DNA of 64,000 nucleotides. Source: JABCYV01 sp963696025. Its GTDB lineage: Bacteria > Acidobacteriota > Terriglobia > Terriglobales > Acidobacteriaceae. The number at the start of each line of letters is the position of its first letter. Within the stretch, counting starts at the first letter, position 1. The stretch covers positions 1 through 64,000 of the forward strand of contig CAVOII010000016.1 of assembly GCA_963696025.1 (NCBI GenBank). Reading direction: 5' to 3'. A program made the position numbers and the translations under genes. The notes beneath the pieces are model-generated. The model saw nothing but the letters and a program-made list of their open reading frames with translations. It had not been told where the DNA came from and made no database searches. Shown here in pieces: positions 55,268 through 63,786 of this stretch.

Positions 55268-56353
55268 TCACCGCTTCAGTCGCGGAAAAAGGCGCGTCGC
55301 ATTTTCGCGATTGATCGCGCTCAGATCGGCGGACGAGAGTCCGAAATGATCCAAACCGTTGGCGGTTACTGCAGCCTGCACATAAGGAAAGTCGCTCCCG
55401 AAAAGCATCTGTGACGTAGGGACGAGATTCATCAGCGCGGCCATGGAAGATGGATTAGTCGAATTGGCGACGTCGTAATAAAGCTTCTTGAGTTCGAAAG
55501 CGGGGCCGTTGGGCAGGCGATCGGCAATCTCCTTGTGGCGTTGCACGAATGCCGTGGTGCGTGCGGCCAGCATGGGCATGGTTCCTCCGGCATGGCAAAA
55601 TATGAAACGAATATCCGGAAACCGCGAGGAAGTTCCGTTCACCAGCAGGCTGGTGATGGCGCGCGTAGTATCGAACAGGAATTCAATCGTCGACGTAGGA
55701 ATGCCAGGCATGAGATGCTCACAGCAACCGGGCACAGCTGGATGAACGAACACCACGGCTTTGCGCCGGTTCAACTCCTCGAAAACGGGCGCAAATGTGG
55801 CATCGCCTAGCCATTTATCGTCATAACTGCTCACCACACCGATGCCATCCGCCTTCAGTACGTCGAGTGCGTACGCAGCTTCCCGCAGGCTGCCCTCCTG
55901 ATCAGGCAAGGGTATCGCGGCAAAAAAACCGAAGCGGCCGGGATAATCACCTACCATCTTGGCGGCATATTCATTGCAGGTCCGCGCCAAATTAAACGCT
56001 GCTTTCGTCTCCCCAAACCAAACTCCGGGGAGGCCAAGTGAAGTGATCCCCGTGGCAATGCCGTTTTTGTCCATTTCTTCGACGGCTGCGGCGGGCGTCC
56101 AGTTCAGCAGGCGGGAGTGATCGCTGTCAGAAATCTCGAGTACCCGCTCTCGTGCACGGAGCATGTAGGGCGGGGGCAGCATGTGATGATGTACATCGAT
56201 GCGGTTTGCCTTGGGCGTGCTCGTCGGCGATGAGCTCTGCGCTCCCAACCGCGTTGACGCAAGCCACACGCCCCCGCCAGCCATACCCGTCGACTTCAGA
56301 AATTCACGCCGGGAAATAACACTAAGACGGCGAGTGAAATCTTGCTGGCTCAA
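55268..56353 (-). CDS. Exported amidohydrolase (ACMSD-like), copy 3
   Basis: 361 residues with a Tat signal (SRREFLKSTG, then 'MAGGGVWLAST'), starting at a TTG at 56353 behind GAGGGG. Metal motifs are intact: 'RIDVHHHMLPPPYM', 'AVVFVHPAVPG', 'FIFCHAGGTMPML' and 'MLFGSDFPYVQ'. A second exported amidohydrolase in the island, differing from copy 1 in the substrate loops. Lies between the second D-2-hydroxyacid dehydrogenase and YVTN copy 2 on the minus strand. Confidence 0.9.
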   Translation of the reverse strand: MSQQDFTRRLSVISRREFLKSTGMAGGGVWLASTRLGAQSSSPTSTPKANRIDVHHHMLPPPYMLRARERVLEISDSDHSRLLNWTPAAAVEEMDKNGIATGITSLGLPGVWFGETKAAFNLARTCNEYAAKMVGDYPGRFGFFAAIPLPDQEGSLREAAYALDVLKADGIGVVSSYDDKWLGDATFAPVFEELNRRKAVVFVHPAVPGCCEHLMPGIPTSTIEFLFDTTRAITSLLVNGTSSRFPDIRFIFCHAGGTMPMLAARTTAFVQRHKEIADRLPNGPAFELKKLYYDVANSTNPSSMAALMNLVPTSQMLFGSDFPYVQAAVTANGLDHFGLSSADLSAINRENATRLFPRLKR

Positions 56354-56458
56354 GCCGACGACCCCTCTTATCCGTGGTAATCCGCTCTCATCTAAGTGTT
56401 CCGTTCCAGGATTGCAAACCCTGATTACCGACGCCGCTTTACTCGTAATCGGGTCTCT

Positions 56459-57412
56459 TCATCTGGGTACGATATTGATCATGCTCGCCGTATCTCCCGC
56501 GAGAAACCTGCGGATATTCTCCTCCACTATGGGTAGTGCACGCTCCGCGTAACCGTCGAAGAAGCCGCCAAGGTGAGGTGTGACAATTACATTCTTCATC
56601 GACCACAACGGATGATCTTCGGGCAGCGGCTCTTGGCCGAATACATCCAGGGCGGCGCCGGCGATCTTACCGCCGTCCAAAGCTTTAACTAAAGCTTGCT
56701 CGTCGATCACTCCGCCACGTGCAAGATTGATCACATAGCTAGCCGGTTTCATTGCCGACAAAACCGCAGAGTCAACAATGTGTCGTGTCCCCGGTGAATA
56801 AGGCGTGAGCACGACCAGATAGTCGAGCTCCCGAACGGCGGTGACGATGTCATCTCTACTGTACACTCGATCAAAACCTGCGACTGGCCGTTGGCTGGAA
56901 CTGATGCCCACAACCCTCATCCCCAACGCCTTGCACCTGGGTGCTAGCGCTTCTGCAATCACTCCAACTCCAAGAATCCCCGCGGTCTTGCCTTCGAGCA
57001 GTCTCGCCGGCCAGCGTTCCCAGACGTGCCGATCCTGGTTCCGTACGGCGCGAGGAAGGTTACGGCTGAGCGCGAGGATCGCCATGATGGCCGCCTCGGA
57101 AACCGCAGCACCGTGCATGCCCCTGATGTTGGTGATGATGATGTCGCGCCGCAGCGAAGGTAAGTCAATCAGATTGTCCACCCCCGTTCCCAGCGCCTGC
57201 ACCCACTTTAGATTGGCGGCTTGGCGCAAGACCTCGTCGGTCAGCATGGGAGCAAAAGTCAGTAGAATATCTGCGTCGTGAATGTAAGGATCGACCTTGT
57301 GATGGTGATCGACCAGGTTGATGACCAAGTCCGGAAACGTCGTCCGAAGGCGCGCAAGATACTGCGATCTGATTTCCGGTGGCATGGCCAAAAGCATGAG
57401 AAGACTAGTCAC
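56459..57412 (-). CDS. D-2-hydroxyacid dehydrogenase, copy 2
   Basis: About 317 residues from a GTG at 57412; the frame opens at a TTG at 57427. Nucleotide motif 'AGILGVGVIAEALAPRCKAL', catalytic Arg in 'INLARGGVIDE', Glu in 'DVFGQEPLPEDHPLW', His in 'VIVTPHLGGFFD'. The fold is the same as copy 1, but the sequences are not close, so they likely act on different acids. Divergent from TonB receptor 2, with the palindrome at 57626 between them. Confidence 0.9.
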   Translation of the reverse strand: MTSLLMLLAMPPEIRSQYLARLRTTFPDLVINLVDHHHKVDPYIHDADILLTFAPMLTDEVLRQAANLKWVQALGTGVDNLIDLPSLRRDIIITNIRGMHGAAVSEAAIMAILALSRNLPRAVRNQDRHVWERWPARLLEGKTAGILGVGVIAEALAPRCKALGMRVVGISSSQRPVAGFDRVYSRDDIVTAVRELDYLVVLTPYSPGTRHIVDSAVLSAMKPASYVINLARGGVIDEQALVKALDGGKIAGAALDVFGQEPLPEDHPLWSMKNVIVTPHLGGFFDGYAERALPIVEENIRRFLAGDTASMINIVPR

Positions 57413-57625
57413 TGAGCAATTTCCCAAGACCTTCCCGTCCCGAAATGGACCTTCACCTGCCCCGAAGTTGTACCACCTTCCTCATCGACCGGACCAGAGG
57501 CCAAGCCTTCTGCTACTCTCAATACGCGGCTGAGAACCGGCACCCGCACTTGTCCCATCAGCTTTTGAATACGAAAATGCTTGACATCGTTCCACGAATG
57601 GAGTTCAACTCGTTTGGCTAATTGT

Positions 57626-57652
57626 GAACATGTTCAGGTCTTGGTTTATAGT
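57626..57652 (+). promoter_or_regulatory. Shared palindrome and promoter of TonB receptor 2
   Basis: Perfect GAACATGTTC at 57626-57635 (inside TGAACATGTTCA) followed by TATAGT at 57647-57652 as a minus-10 box. The palindrome covers the minus-35 position, so a bound repressor would block this promoter. Leader of about 20 bases to the ATG at 57679, with AAAGGGGGC as ribosome site. Confidence 0.65.
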
Positions 57653-57678
57653 TTGATCCGCCATTCAAAGGGGGCAGT

Positions 57679-60600
57679 ATGAGTCTCTCTGCGAGAAGGC
57701 GCAAGGCGTCAGTTTGGGTCGATCGAGGCAACGCGGCTCGAGTATTAGCTGTGGGCATCAGCCTCTGCATGCTTTCTCTGCCCATATTCGCACAGGGCAA
57801 CGCGGGCCGCATTTTGGGAGCCGTCACCGACCAAACTGGAAGCGCCATCGTCGGCGCCTCGGTCACGATTACGGACATTGAAAGAGGCATCTCGCGAAAT
57901 CTCGTCACCGATGAAGCCGGCCAGTATTTTGCCCCCAACTTGCTTCCCGGCATGTACAAAGTGAGGGTCGAAGCGGGCGGTTTTAAAATTCTGGAGCGCT
58001 CCAATATTCAGCTGGAAGTCGGCAACGATGTACGCCTCGATCTGGTGCTCCCGCCGGGCAATGTCATGGAGGTCGTACAAGTCCAGGAGGAAGTCCCGCT
58101 GGTGGACACGACCAGCGCCACCTTAGGGGGCACGTTTGACAATAAAACCATCAATGACCTCCCCTTGAATGGCCGCGACTACCAGAAGCTATTGACGCTT
58201 CGTCCCGGCGTCATGATTTATCCGGGCGGCGGCGGCTGGACGCAAAGTGCCAATGGTGTGCGTCCCGAGTCCAACGCGTATATTGTGGACGGTCAGACCA
58301 ACGACGAACCTTTCTCCGCTTTGAGTGTCATCAACGCTCCCGGCCTGGTTGGAGATGCTGTGACGGTTATTCCAATCGACGCCATCCAGGAATTCAACAC
58401 CCAGATAAACCCCAAAGCTGAATATGGCTGGAAGCCAGGCGCAACCGTCACCGTCGGCCTGAAATCAGGAACCAACAGCATACACGGCACGGCCTACGCG
58501 TTTGGCCGCAGCGACAGTTTTGATGCTCGTAATTTCTTCAACCCCGCGCCCCAGCCCAAAGTGCCCCTGGACTTCAAACAGTTTGGCGCTACTGGAGGCG
58601 GTCCAATCGTCAAGGACAAACTCTTTTACTTCGTGGGCTACGAGGGACAACGCTACACCGTAGGAAATTCATTCGTCGTGTCCGTCCCAACCACGGCCTC
58701 TGTAGGCGATCCTGGCATCAGCATTCCGGATGCCAAAGCCGACCTGGCGGCAAACGGGGTTACGACGTTAAGTCCACTGAGCCTGCACCTGCTGCAGTTG
58801 TACCCAGCCAACGCGAGTCCCATATCAAGTGTGACTATCGGCTTCCCCAATGTGAACAGTTCGGATAGCGTCCTCGGAAAGATCGACTATCACATCAGTC
58901 AGCGCCACACATTGAATGGCATGGTCTTCTGGGGACGCGACTTTGAAACCGCTCAGGATCAAGCCTTTCTCCAGCCGCAATGGTTGTCCACTCAAAGTCA
59001 GAAGCCAATCACGGGCGGAGGCAATTGGACTTGGACCCCGAATTCGCGCTGGGTGAATGAAGCCAGATTTGGATATCTGTACGACAACAAGGCCAACCTG
59101 GCAGTAGACAACAACGTTCCCGCCACCGCCTACGGCATCAATACCGGTGTGACCGACCCCCTGCGTCTGGGAATGCCTCAGATCAACGTTGCGCCTTTCA
59201 ACGCCTTAGGTGGCGGTGTGAACTGGCCGAAGTTCCAGGGCCCCGATAGCGTCTGGCAGGGTAGTGACGGTATCTCCTATTTACGTGGCAAGCATGCTTT
59301 GAAGTTCGGTGGCGAGATTCGTCGCGGCAGCGTCAATGAGGGCTCTTTCCGCGGCAGTAAGGGCCAGATCAACTTCAACGGGGGCGCTGCCTTCGCTACC
59401 TCGACACCATTCGAAGACTTCCTGGCCGGTGACCCCACCTTCGGAAAAATCAGCTATGGAAATCCTAAGCGTCACGAGACCCAGTGGCTGTACGCAGGTT
59501 ATTTCCAGGATGACTGGCGCCTCACTCCGAACTTAACGTTGAATCTCGGCTTGCGTTACGAGTACACCACCCCGATCAAAGAGGACCACAACCTGCTTGG
59601 CAATTTCGACCCCAATCTGGGTGGCCTGGTCCAGGTTGGCAAACAGATCAGTTCTCCCTATAACCCCGATCACCGCCAGTTCGCGCCTCGAGTTGGCCTC
59701 GCCTGGGATGTCACAGGTAAAGGCACCACCGTGGTTCGGGCCGGAGGGGGCATCACTTACGACACAATCTCCATGGAGACGTTGTTGGTCCAGGAGAATG
59801 TGCAAAACGCCACGACCATTGGTCTAGCCACCATTCCCACCGGCGCTCCTATCGTGGTAAATGGCGTGATTACTCCTGCCAGCGGCAGCATTGCTGTCAG
59901 CTCCATCAAAATCCTTCCCACACAGGGTCTTAACTGGAACGGCTCCTCCGTCGGCGGGGCTCCCGTCTTTCCAGTCGTCCCTATCCAATGCGGTGATGGC
60001 GTCGGCAACGACCCCGCGCCCTGTAACCTCTTGGGCATCGACCGTAATTTCCGTACCCCGTATATCAGCACGTGGACCGTGGGCGTCCAACACGCATTCA
60101 CCAACAACCTTGCTCTCGACGTGGCTTACGTGGGCAACCATGGGTCAAACCTGATCGGCATCCGCGACATTAACCAGCCGGCACTCGGCGGAGCCCCGGG
60201 ACCGTTCGCTACCCAGTTCCCCTACCTGGGATTCATCAACATGATGTCGAACCTCTATCGATCGAACTACAACGGCCTGCAGGTAACGGTGACGCAGCGC
60301 CTTACCCACGGGCTGTCCTTTCTTGCCGGCTACACTTATTCACACGCACTTGACGACTCCTCTACCAACCAGAACCAGTTCCTGCCCCAGGACAGCACGC
60401 ATCCAGAGCGCGAATATGCCAGCAGCGACTTCGACATCAAACATCGCTTCACTCTCTCGCTGACCTATGCAATTCCCGGAAAAAAATCCTTCGCACAGCT
60501 GCTTCAAGGCTGGGAACTCAATTCGATCGTGACATTGCAGAGCGGACAACCGTGGACGGTGAACGATACGGTTAACAACATCAGCGGGACCGGCGAGGCC

Positions 60601-61113
60601 ACGGAGCGCTGGGATTTCTTTGGCAACCCCTCTGACTTCACATCCGGGCCCACCCCGATTCCTTATTTCGCTCCGAGCGGCGCCTTACCGGCTGCTTGTA
60701 CGTCGAACGCTGCCGCAATCGGCAGTACATCGTCGCTTGACACTTTCGGGTGCTACGCCAAGGGGAATTCTGTGATGATTCCTCCCGCCTTCAACACTTG
60801 GGGAACCATGCGGCGCAATATGTTTCGTGACTCTGGTTTCCGCGATCTGGACATGTCAGTCACCAAGCTCTGGAAGTTCGGGGAACGGTTTTCCGCTCAG
60901 TTCCGGGCTGAGTTTTTCAACATCTTGAACCATCCCAGCTTTGCTAATCCGTACGGTGGAACCAGCGGATACGGCCCTGGCGCATTTGACGATCCTTCGT
61001 CCACTGGTATTTTCGGTTGTGGCTGCGCCACCCCAGATCAAGCTGCCGGCAATCCGGTGGTCGGCTCGGGGAGCAACCGCGCGCTCCAATTGGGCTTGAA
61101 GTTAATTTTCTAG
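57679..61113 (+). CDS. TonB-dependent receptor with carboxypeptidase-regulatory-like domain, copy 2
   Basis: Outer-membrane receptor, 1144 residues. Signal peptide ending near 'LPIFAQGN', beta-sandwich domain ('GRILGAVTDQTGSAIVGASV', 'GQYFAPNLLPGMYKVRVEAG'), plug ('DLPLNGRDYQKLLTLRPGVM', 'PGATVTVGLKSGTNSIHGTA'), and barrel ending in 'ALQLGLKLIF' with the terminal aromatic residue. It differs clearly from copy 1 in the plug and barrel, so it likely takes up a related but distinct ligand. Monocistronic, as convergent genes follow. Confidence 0.95.
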   Translation: MSLSARRRKASVWVDRGNAARVLAVGISLCMLSLPIFAQGNAGRILGAVTDQTGSAIVGASVTITDIERGISRNLVTDEAGQYFAPNLLPGMYKVRVEAGGFKILERSNIQLEVGNDVRLDLVLPPGNVMEVVQVQEEVPLVDTTSATLGGTFDNKTINDLPLNGRDYQKLLTLRPGVMIYPGGGGWTQSANGVRPESNAYIVDGQTNDEPFSALSVINAPGLVGDAVTVIPIDAIQEFNTQINPKAEYGWKPGATVTVGLKSGTNSIHGTAYAFGRSDSFDARNFFNPAPQPKVPLDFKQFGATGGGPIVKDKLFYFVGYEGQRYTVGNSFVVSVPTTASVGDPGISIPDAKADLAANGVTTLSPLSLHLLQLYPANASPISSVTIGFPNVNSSDSVLGKIDYHISQRHTLNGMVFWGRDFETAQDQAFLQPQWLSTQSQKPITGGGNWTWTPNSRWVNEARFGYLYDNKANLAVDNNVPATAYGINTGVTDPLRLGMPQINVAPFNALGGGVNWPKFQGPDSVWQGSDGISYLRGKHALKFGGEIRRGSVNEGSFRGSKGQINFNGGAAFATSTPFEDFLAGDPTFGKISYGNPKRHETQWLYAGYFQDDWRLTPNLTLNLGLRYEYTTPIKEDHNLLGNFDPNLGGLVQVGKQISSPYNPDHRQFAPRVGLAWDVTGKGTTVVRAGGGITYDTISMETLLVQENVQNATTIGLATIPTGAPIVVNGVITPASGSIAVSSIKILPTQGLNWNGSSVGGAPVFPVVPIQCGDGVGNDPAPCNLLGIDRNFRTPYISTWTVGVQHAFTNNLALDVAYVGNHGSNLIGIRDINQPALGGAPGPFATQFPYLGFINMMSNLYRSNYNGLQVTVTQRLTHGLSFLAGYTYSHALDDSSTNQNQFLPQDSTHPEREYASSDFDIKHRFTLSLTYAIPGKKSFAQLLQGWELNSIVTLQSGQPWTVNDTVNNISGTGEATERWDFFGNPSDFTSGPTPIPYFAPSGALPAACTSNAAAIGSTSSLDTFGCYAKGNSVMIPPAFNTWGTMRRNMFRDSGFRDLDMSVTKLWKFGERFSAQFRAEFFNILNHPSFANPYGGTSGYGPGAFDDPSSTGIFGCGCATPDQAAGNPVVGSGSNRALQLGLKLIF

Positions 61114-61123
61114 CTTGTAAATG

Positions 61124-61182
61124 AGGCGCAGGCGTCCCCGCCCGTGCGGAATGTTAATGTAGGCGCGGGCTCCCGCCCGTGC
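61124..61182 (+). repeat. Two imperfect GC-rich repeats, possible bidirectional terminator
   Basis: AGGCGCAGGCGTCCCCGCCC followed by GTGC (61124-61147) and AGGCGCGGGCTCCCGCCC followed by GTGC (61161-61182) are near copies. The GGGC and GCCC arms can form a hairpin in each. They lie in the 73-base gap between convergent genes, a typical place for a REP-like element or a shared terminator. Confidence 0.5.
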
Positions 61183-61186
61183 AAGC

Positions 61187-62419
61187 TCACAACTCGAAGA
61201 TCTTCTTCGGCGTCTGGTGGAGGCATTCACTCGCGCCGTGCTCTTCCACCAGATAGTTGTCGCAAACATGTGCGAACATCGACGCGGTCGCATAAGCGGG
61301 ATGCACCACCATGTTCGTGCCTTTTTCAAGCCGCATGGTTTCGTCGGACCGAACCAGAGGACGCTCGATCAGGTCGTATCCCTGCGAATGCGCGTATACT
61401 CGCGCCTCCGGCGGCACACCTCTCTCCTTCATGAACTCGTCATGCGACTGAGCTAGCTCAGAGCAGGAAGCCCCGGGTTTAAGCTTTCGCACCGTGTACT
61501 GCTGGGCCTCCTTGACGATCTCGAATCCGTCGAGCAGCTCTCGCGACGCTTTTCCCAGCACGATCGTTCGGCTGAGCTCCGTATAAAACCCACCCAGACC
61601 ATTGTTCTCGATCACCAATGACATATGGTCGCCGGGCCGCATGGTACGTCCTTGAAAGTGCCTCTGAGCAAAGAATGCGGGCTGACCGAGTTTTGCCGAC
61701 ATGCCAAGAAAAATCCCCTGTTCGCTTCCCATGAGCTGCCCTTCGTACTGCGCCAACGCGGCCACTTCGAAGTCGCGTATACCGGGCTCAATGTGGGCGA
61801 GTACCTTGCTGAAGACGGCGTCCTGCATCGCCGCCGTCTTGCGGATCAATGCGATCTCTTCTTCGCTCTTCACCGCTTTGGCGTTATCGACGAAGTCCGT
61901 CTCGTCCGAGAACTCCGCTTTCCCAGACCGGTCCTTCTCGATATAAGAGACAAATCCATGCGGCATTGCGCCTGGTCCGACCCAGCCGATTCGGCGGTAT
62001 CCCCTGCGTCTCAAGATGTCGCACACAACCTCCGCGTCATAGCTCTGTGTATAGTCAACGGATGGAAATGCCGAGGTGGTAATAATCTCCCCCGCGCCCG
62101 GATTCTCGGCATCATTGCCTCCTGGGCTTCGCTTCCGCCCCGCCGGGCCATGCTCGACTACCGTCATCAGGTCCGAACGATGAAACACCACCGTACGCGG
62201 ATAGTATGCAGGGATGTCCGTGAACCACTTGACGTAGCCGCCGGTAAAGTCCCTGGCGGTCTGGGTAATCAAAGCGTCGAGACTATGCTCCGTCATATGG
62301 TCGCGTACCAGGCGCCAACGCCGTTCGAGTTCCTGGTTAGAGATTCGGGCGATTCTGCGGTCATCCACTCCTGCGTTCAGTCGCTCTGTGACTGGAACGG
62401 ACTGATACTTCGAGATCAC
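61187..62419 (-). CDS. M24-fold protein lacking metal ligands
   Basis: 410 residues from a GTG at 62419 that overlaps the stop of the MFS gene; the frame is open to 62821 inside that gene. Pita-bread fold, with an N-terminal creatinase-type domain ('ELERRWRLVRDHMTEHSLDA') and the C-terminal domain. Metal positions are changed: the first two Asp are replaced in 'SLVIENNGLGGFYTELSRTI', the Glu of the usual E-P-G element is His in 'TNMVVHPAYATA', and the last Glu position is 'HVCDNYLVEEHG'. The histidine 'VYAHSQGYDLIERP' is kept. Suggests a metal-free enzyme, as in creatinase. Probably co-transcribed with the MFS gene upstream. Confidence 0.85.
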   Translation of the reverse strand: MISKYQSVPVTERLNAGVDDRRIARISNQELERRWRLVRDHMTEHSLDALITQTARDFTGGYVKWFTDIPAYYPRTVVFHRSDLMTVVEHGPAGRKRSPGGNDAENPGAGEIITTSAFPSVDYTQSYDAEVVCDILRRRGYRRIGWVGPGAMPHGFVSYIEKDRSGKAEFSDETDFVDNAKAVKSEEEIALIRKTAAMQDAVFSKVLAHIEPGIRDFEVAALAQYEGQLMGSEQGIFLGMSAKLGQPAFFAQRHFQGRTMRPGDHMSLVIENNGLGGFYTELSRTIVLGKASRELLDGFEIVKEAQQYTVRKLKPGASCSELAQSHDEFMKERGVPPEARVYAHSQGYDLIERPLVRSDETMRLEKGTNMVVHPAYATASMFAHVCDNYLVEEHGASECLHQTPKKIFEL

Positions 62420-63786
62420 TTGGCCTCCGACGTGGTTCCGAAGCCGGACGGCCACGATGTGCTGCTCAATAAGAAAGCAGCTGTGGCTGCGACTACAGAA
62501 GGCACCGCAATCACACAAAGGATACCGCTGGTTTGCCAATGAAGAGACAGTAAGAGGCCGCCAATCAGTGGCCCAACAATCTGTCCGGTTCGTCCAATGC
62601 CCAGCGCCCACCCGATTCCACTGGAGCGCATCGCCGTGGGATAACGAGTGGCAGCGATCGCATTCGCCGAATTCTGCGCTCCGAAAGTAAAGAAACCCGC
62701 ACAGAACGTCGCTGCCATCGCCCACACTGCTTTGTTTCCAGCCATGCCGATCCCGGTAATAAATGTTCCGCTCAAGATGTACGCACAGGCCAGCACAAGA
62801 TACGGATTGAACCTGTCGCACAGCGGCGCGATTGCAAGTCCGCCGGCAATGCCACCGAAGTGTAACAACGCCGCAATAACAATTGCCGCATGCTGAGCCA
62901 GTCCGGCTTTGTGCAGCACCGTCGGCAGCCAGCTATTCAGGAAGAATAGAGCCAGAAGATTCATAAAGAACATAACCCAAAGCAGCAAGGTCATGCGCGC
63001 GCGGCCTTCGCGAAACAGCAACGCCACCGGGAACCCCTTCTCTTTCTTCTCGGAATTAATGAAATGCACTGGCTCAGGGAACTCCAGGCTCGGGTTCATC
63101 CGGGTAAGCGTGGTGGCGATTTGGCGGTCGTCTGCCCCGCGCTGGGTCAGCCCGTACACGGATTCCGGCAGCTTCCAGATCAGCAGTGGAGCGATCATGA
63201 TCGGTAGAATCGCGCCGAAAACAAAAACCGAGCGCCAACTGTGCGTATCCAGGATGTGCGCGGTGATGGGCCCAGCCAGCGCCGAGCCGAAGGAGAATCC
63301 CAGCCACGTTATCAGTACGAGAGTCACCCTGAATTTCTTGGGCACGCACTCGGCGGTAAGAGCAAGCGCGTTGGGGACCACTCCTCCCAGGCCGAGCCCG
63401 ATGGCGAAGCGCATCCACATCAATTGCGGTACAGTGTTGGCCAGGGATATCAGCAGAGTGCAAACCGCGAAGAAAAGCACGGAGCCGATGATGATAGGTT
63501 TGCGGCCAACCCGATCGGCGTACGGAGCCAGCACCAAACCACCCAGAATAGCGCCCAGGCCGCCAGCCGCGAACACCAGTCCGAGAGCTCCCGGCTTCAC
63601 CGCCAATGCCGTACTCAGGGCCGGGGCCACATAGCCGATGGCCTGCGTATCGAAACCGTCGACGAACATGGCCGCGGCACAAAGCAGAAGCACCTGCACT
63701 TGGAAGCGGCCGACCTTTTGCCCATCGATCAGCTCCGCAACGTCCACCAGCGTTGCCGCAGGGGCCATCCCCGCTTCCTCGGTCAT
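62416..63786 (-). CDS. MFS transporter, aromatic acid:H+ symporter (AAHS) type
   Basis: 456 residues with twelve membrane segments. The first segment contains 'AAAMFVDGFDTQAIGYVAPA', the DGFD motif of the AAHS family (PcaK, BenK), with 'LAPYADRVGRKPI' in loop 2-3 and 'RFAIGLGLGGVVPNALAL' in segment 4. Likely imports an aromatic or related acid. It overlaps the M24-like gene by 4 bases, so substrate import and the pita-bread enzyme may be linked. There is no shared palindrome in its upstream 200 bases. Confidence 0.9.
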   Translation of the reverse strand: MTEEAGMAPAATLVDVAELIDGQKVGRFQVQVLLLCAAAMFVDGFDTQAIGYVAPALSTALAVKPGALGLVFAAGGLGAILGGLVLAPYADRVGRKPIIIGSVLFFAVCTLLISLANTVPQLMWMRFAIGLGLGGVVPNALALTAECVPKKFRVTLVLITWLGFSFGSALAGPITAHILDTHSWRSVFVFGAILPIMIAPLLIWKLPESVYGLTQRGADDRQIATTLTRMNPSLEFPEPVHFINSEKKEKGFPVALLFREGRARMTLLLWVMFFMNLLALFFLNSWLPTVLHKAGLAQHAAIVIAALLHFGGIAGGLAIAPLCDRFNPYLVLACAYILSGTFITGIGMAGNKAVWAMAATFCAGFFTFGAQNSANAIAATRYPTAMRSSGIGWALGIGRTGQIVGPLIGGLLLSLHWQTSGILCVIAVPSVVAATAAFLLSSTSWPSGFGTTSEAK

